The notes below the pieces were generated by a model. It had not been told where the DNA came from. It worked only from the letters and a program-made list of their open reading frames with translations, and searched no databases. DNA of 6,189 bases from Pseudomonadota bacterium (GTDB lineage Bacteria; Pseudomonadota; Alphaproteobacteria; Rhizobiales; Beijerinckiaceae): assembly GCA_023452965.1 (NCBI GenBank), contig JAEXUU010000318.1:1-6189 (forward strand), given 5' to 3'. This document shows, piece by piece, positions 5,687-6,189 of the stretch. Position 1 is the stretch's first letter. The number at the start of each line of letters is the position of its first letter. A program made the translations under genes and the position numbers.

Positions 5687-6189
5687 GTGAACATGCAGAA
5701 CTTCGATGCACGCCGGTTCGACACGGCGCCCAAGGTGAACGAGGTCCCGGAGCGTCAGAGCAGCTTCCGGCTCAGGCGCCACGTCATCATCGGCTCGACG
5801 CTGGCGCTCGTGCTGATCGTCGGCTGCGGGGGCTGGGCCGCGACCGCCCAGCTCAGCGGCGCGATCATCGCCCAGGGCACCGTCAAGGTGGACCAGAACC
5901 TGAAGGAAGTGCAGCATCGCGATGGCGGCATCATCGAGCGGCTGGCCGTCCAGCAGGGCGACAGCGTCGCCGAAGGCCAGATGCTGATCCAGCTCGACGA
6001 TGTCCAGACACGCGTCGAGCTGAGCATCGTCCGTTCGCAGCTCAGTGAAAATCTCGGGCGCAAGATTCGCCTCATCGCCGAGCGCGACAATTTGCCCGAC
6101 ATCGTATTCCCGCCCGGGCTGGCGGAACTCTCCGAAGAGGCGCCCCACATCATCGAGGGCGAGACCCGGCTTTTCGCCGGGAACAAGAC
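5687..6189 (+). CDS. HlyD-family type I secretion periplasmic adaptor (3' end outside window)
   Basis: The frame is open to the window edge; 167 complete codons are visible of a family that is usually about 400-480 residues. The protein has a short cytoplasmic N-terminus, one transmembrane helix (about 33-52), then the first half of a biotinyl/lipoyl-like domain with the family pattern GTVKVDQNLKEVQHRDGG (from residue 64), IIERLAVQQGD and a closing LIQLDD. The start of the coiled-coil hairpin follows. In the type I channel this adaptor spans the periplasm, linking the ABC exporter to the outer-membrane porin. It begins 51 nt after the stop of the RTX/cadherin gene and is probably in the same operon. 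GTG 5687 is preferred for its GGAG spacing; ATG 5693 (two codons shorter) and GTG 5678 are alternatives. Confidence 0.95.
   Translation, partial: MNMQNFDARRFDTAPKVNEVPERQSSFRLRRHVIIGSTLALVLIVGCGGWAATAQLSGAIIAQGTVKVDQNLKEVQHRDGGIIERLAVQQGDSVAEGQMLIQLDDVQTRVELSIVRSQLSENLGRKIRLIAERDNLPDIVFPPGLAELSEEAPHIIEGETRLFAGNK

Noticed and set aside
5327..6148. 273-codon open frame on the minus strand
   Set aside because: It is antisense to the end of the RTX gene and to the clearly HlyD-like reading frame. No family was recognised.

Overview
This window is a type I (RTX-type) protein secretion locus, with every supported gene on the + strand. The DNA is GC-rich, with mostly G/C third codon positions. The PrtD-type exporter and the RTX/cadherin-like proteins fit an alphaproteobacterium, probably of the Hyphomicrobiales (Bosea, Methylobacterium or rhizobial type). 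That placement is an inference from gene style and composition, not an identification.

Layout. (1) Positions 2-1399: the 3' part of a large RTX calcium-binding protein gene whose start lies upstream. It holds a non-repeat segment, an Asp/His-rich tract, 11 in-register nonapeptide repeats, a short second RTX patch and a typical C-terminal type I secretion region. (2) Positions 1400-1487: a short gap with a strong GC-rich hairpin, probably a terminator or attenuator. (3) Positions 1488-3278: a complete type I secretion permease/ATPase of the PrtD family with all ABC motifs. Its non-conserved C-terminal tail is encoded over two successive perfect hairpins. (4) Positions 3275-5635: a 786-residue protein whose ATG overlaps the exporter stop codon (ATGA). 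It has an N-terminal membrane helix, a Pro/Ser/Glu-rich linker, one cadherin-like domain, 31 uninterrupted RTX nonapeptides and a C-terminus related to that of the first gene. (5) Positions 5687-6189: the 5' part of an HlyD-family periplasmic adaptor gene, running off the right edge.

Working model. The ABC exporter and HlyD adaptor form the inner-membrane part of a type I channel; an outer-membrane TolC-like partner is not in view. The upstream RTX protein is the obvious exported cargo. The protein encoded between exporter and adaptor is the most interesting one. It looks like an RTX substrate by its repeats and C-terminus, but it starts with a transmembrane helix. It could be a tethered or retained RTX protein, or an accessory part of the exporter. 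No RNA genes, CRISPR arrays, insertion sequences or other mobile elements were seen.
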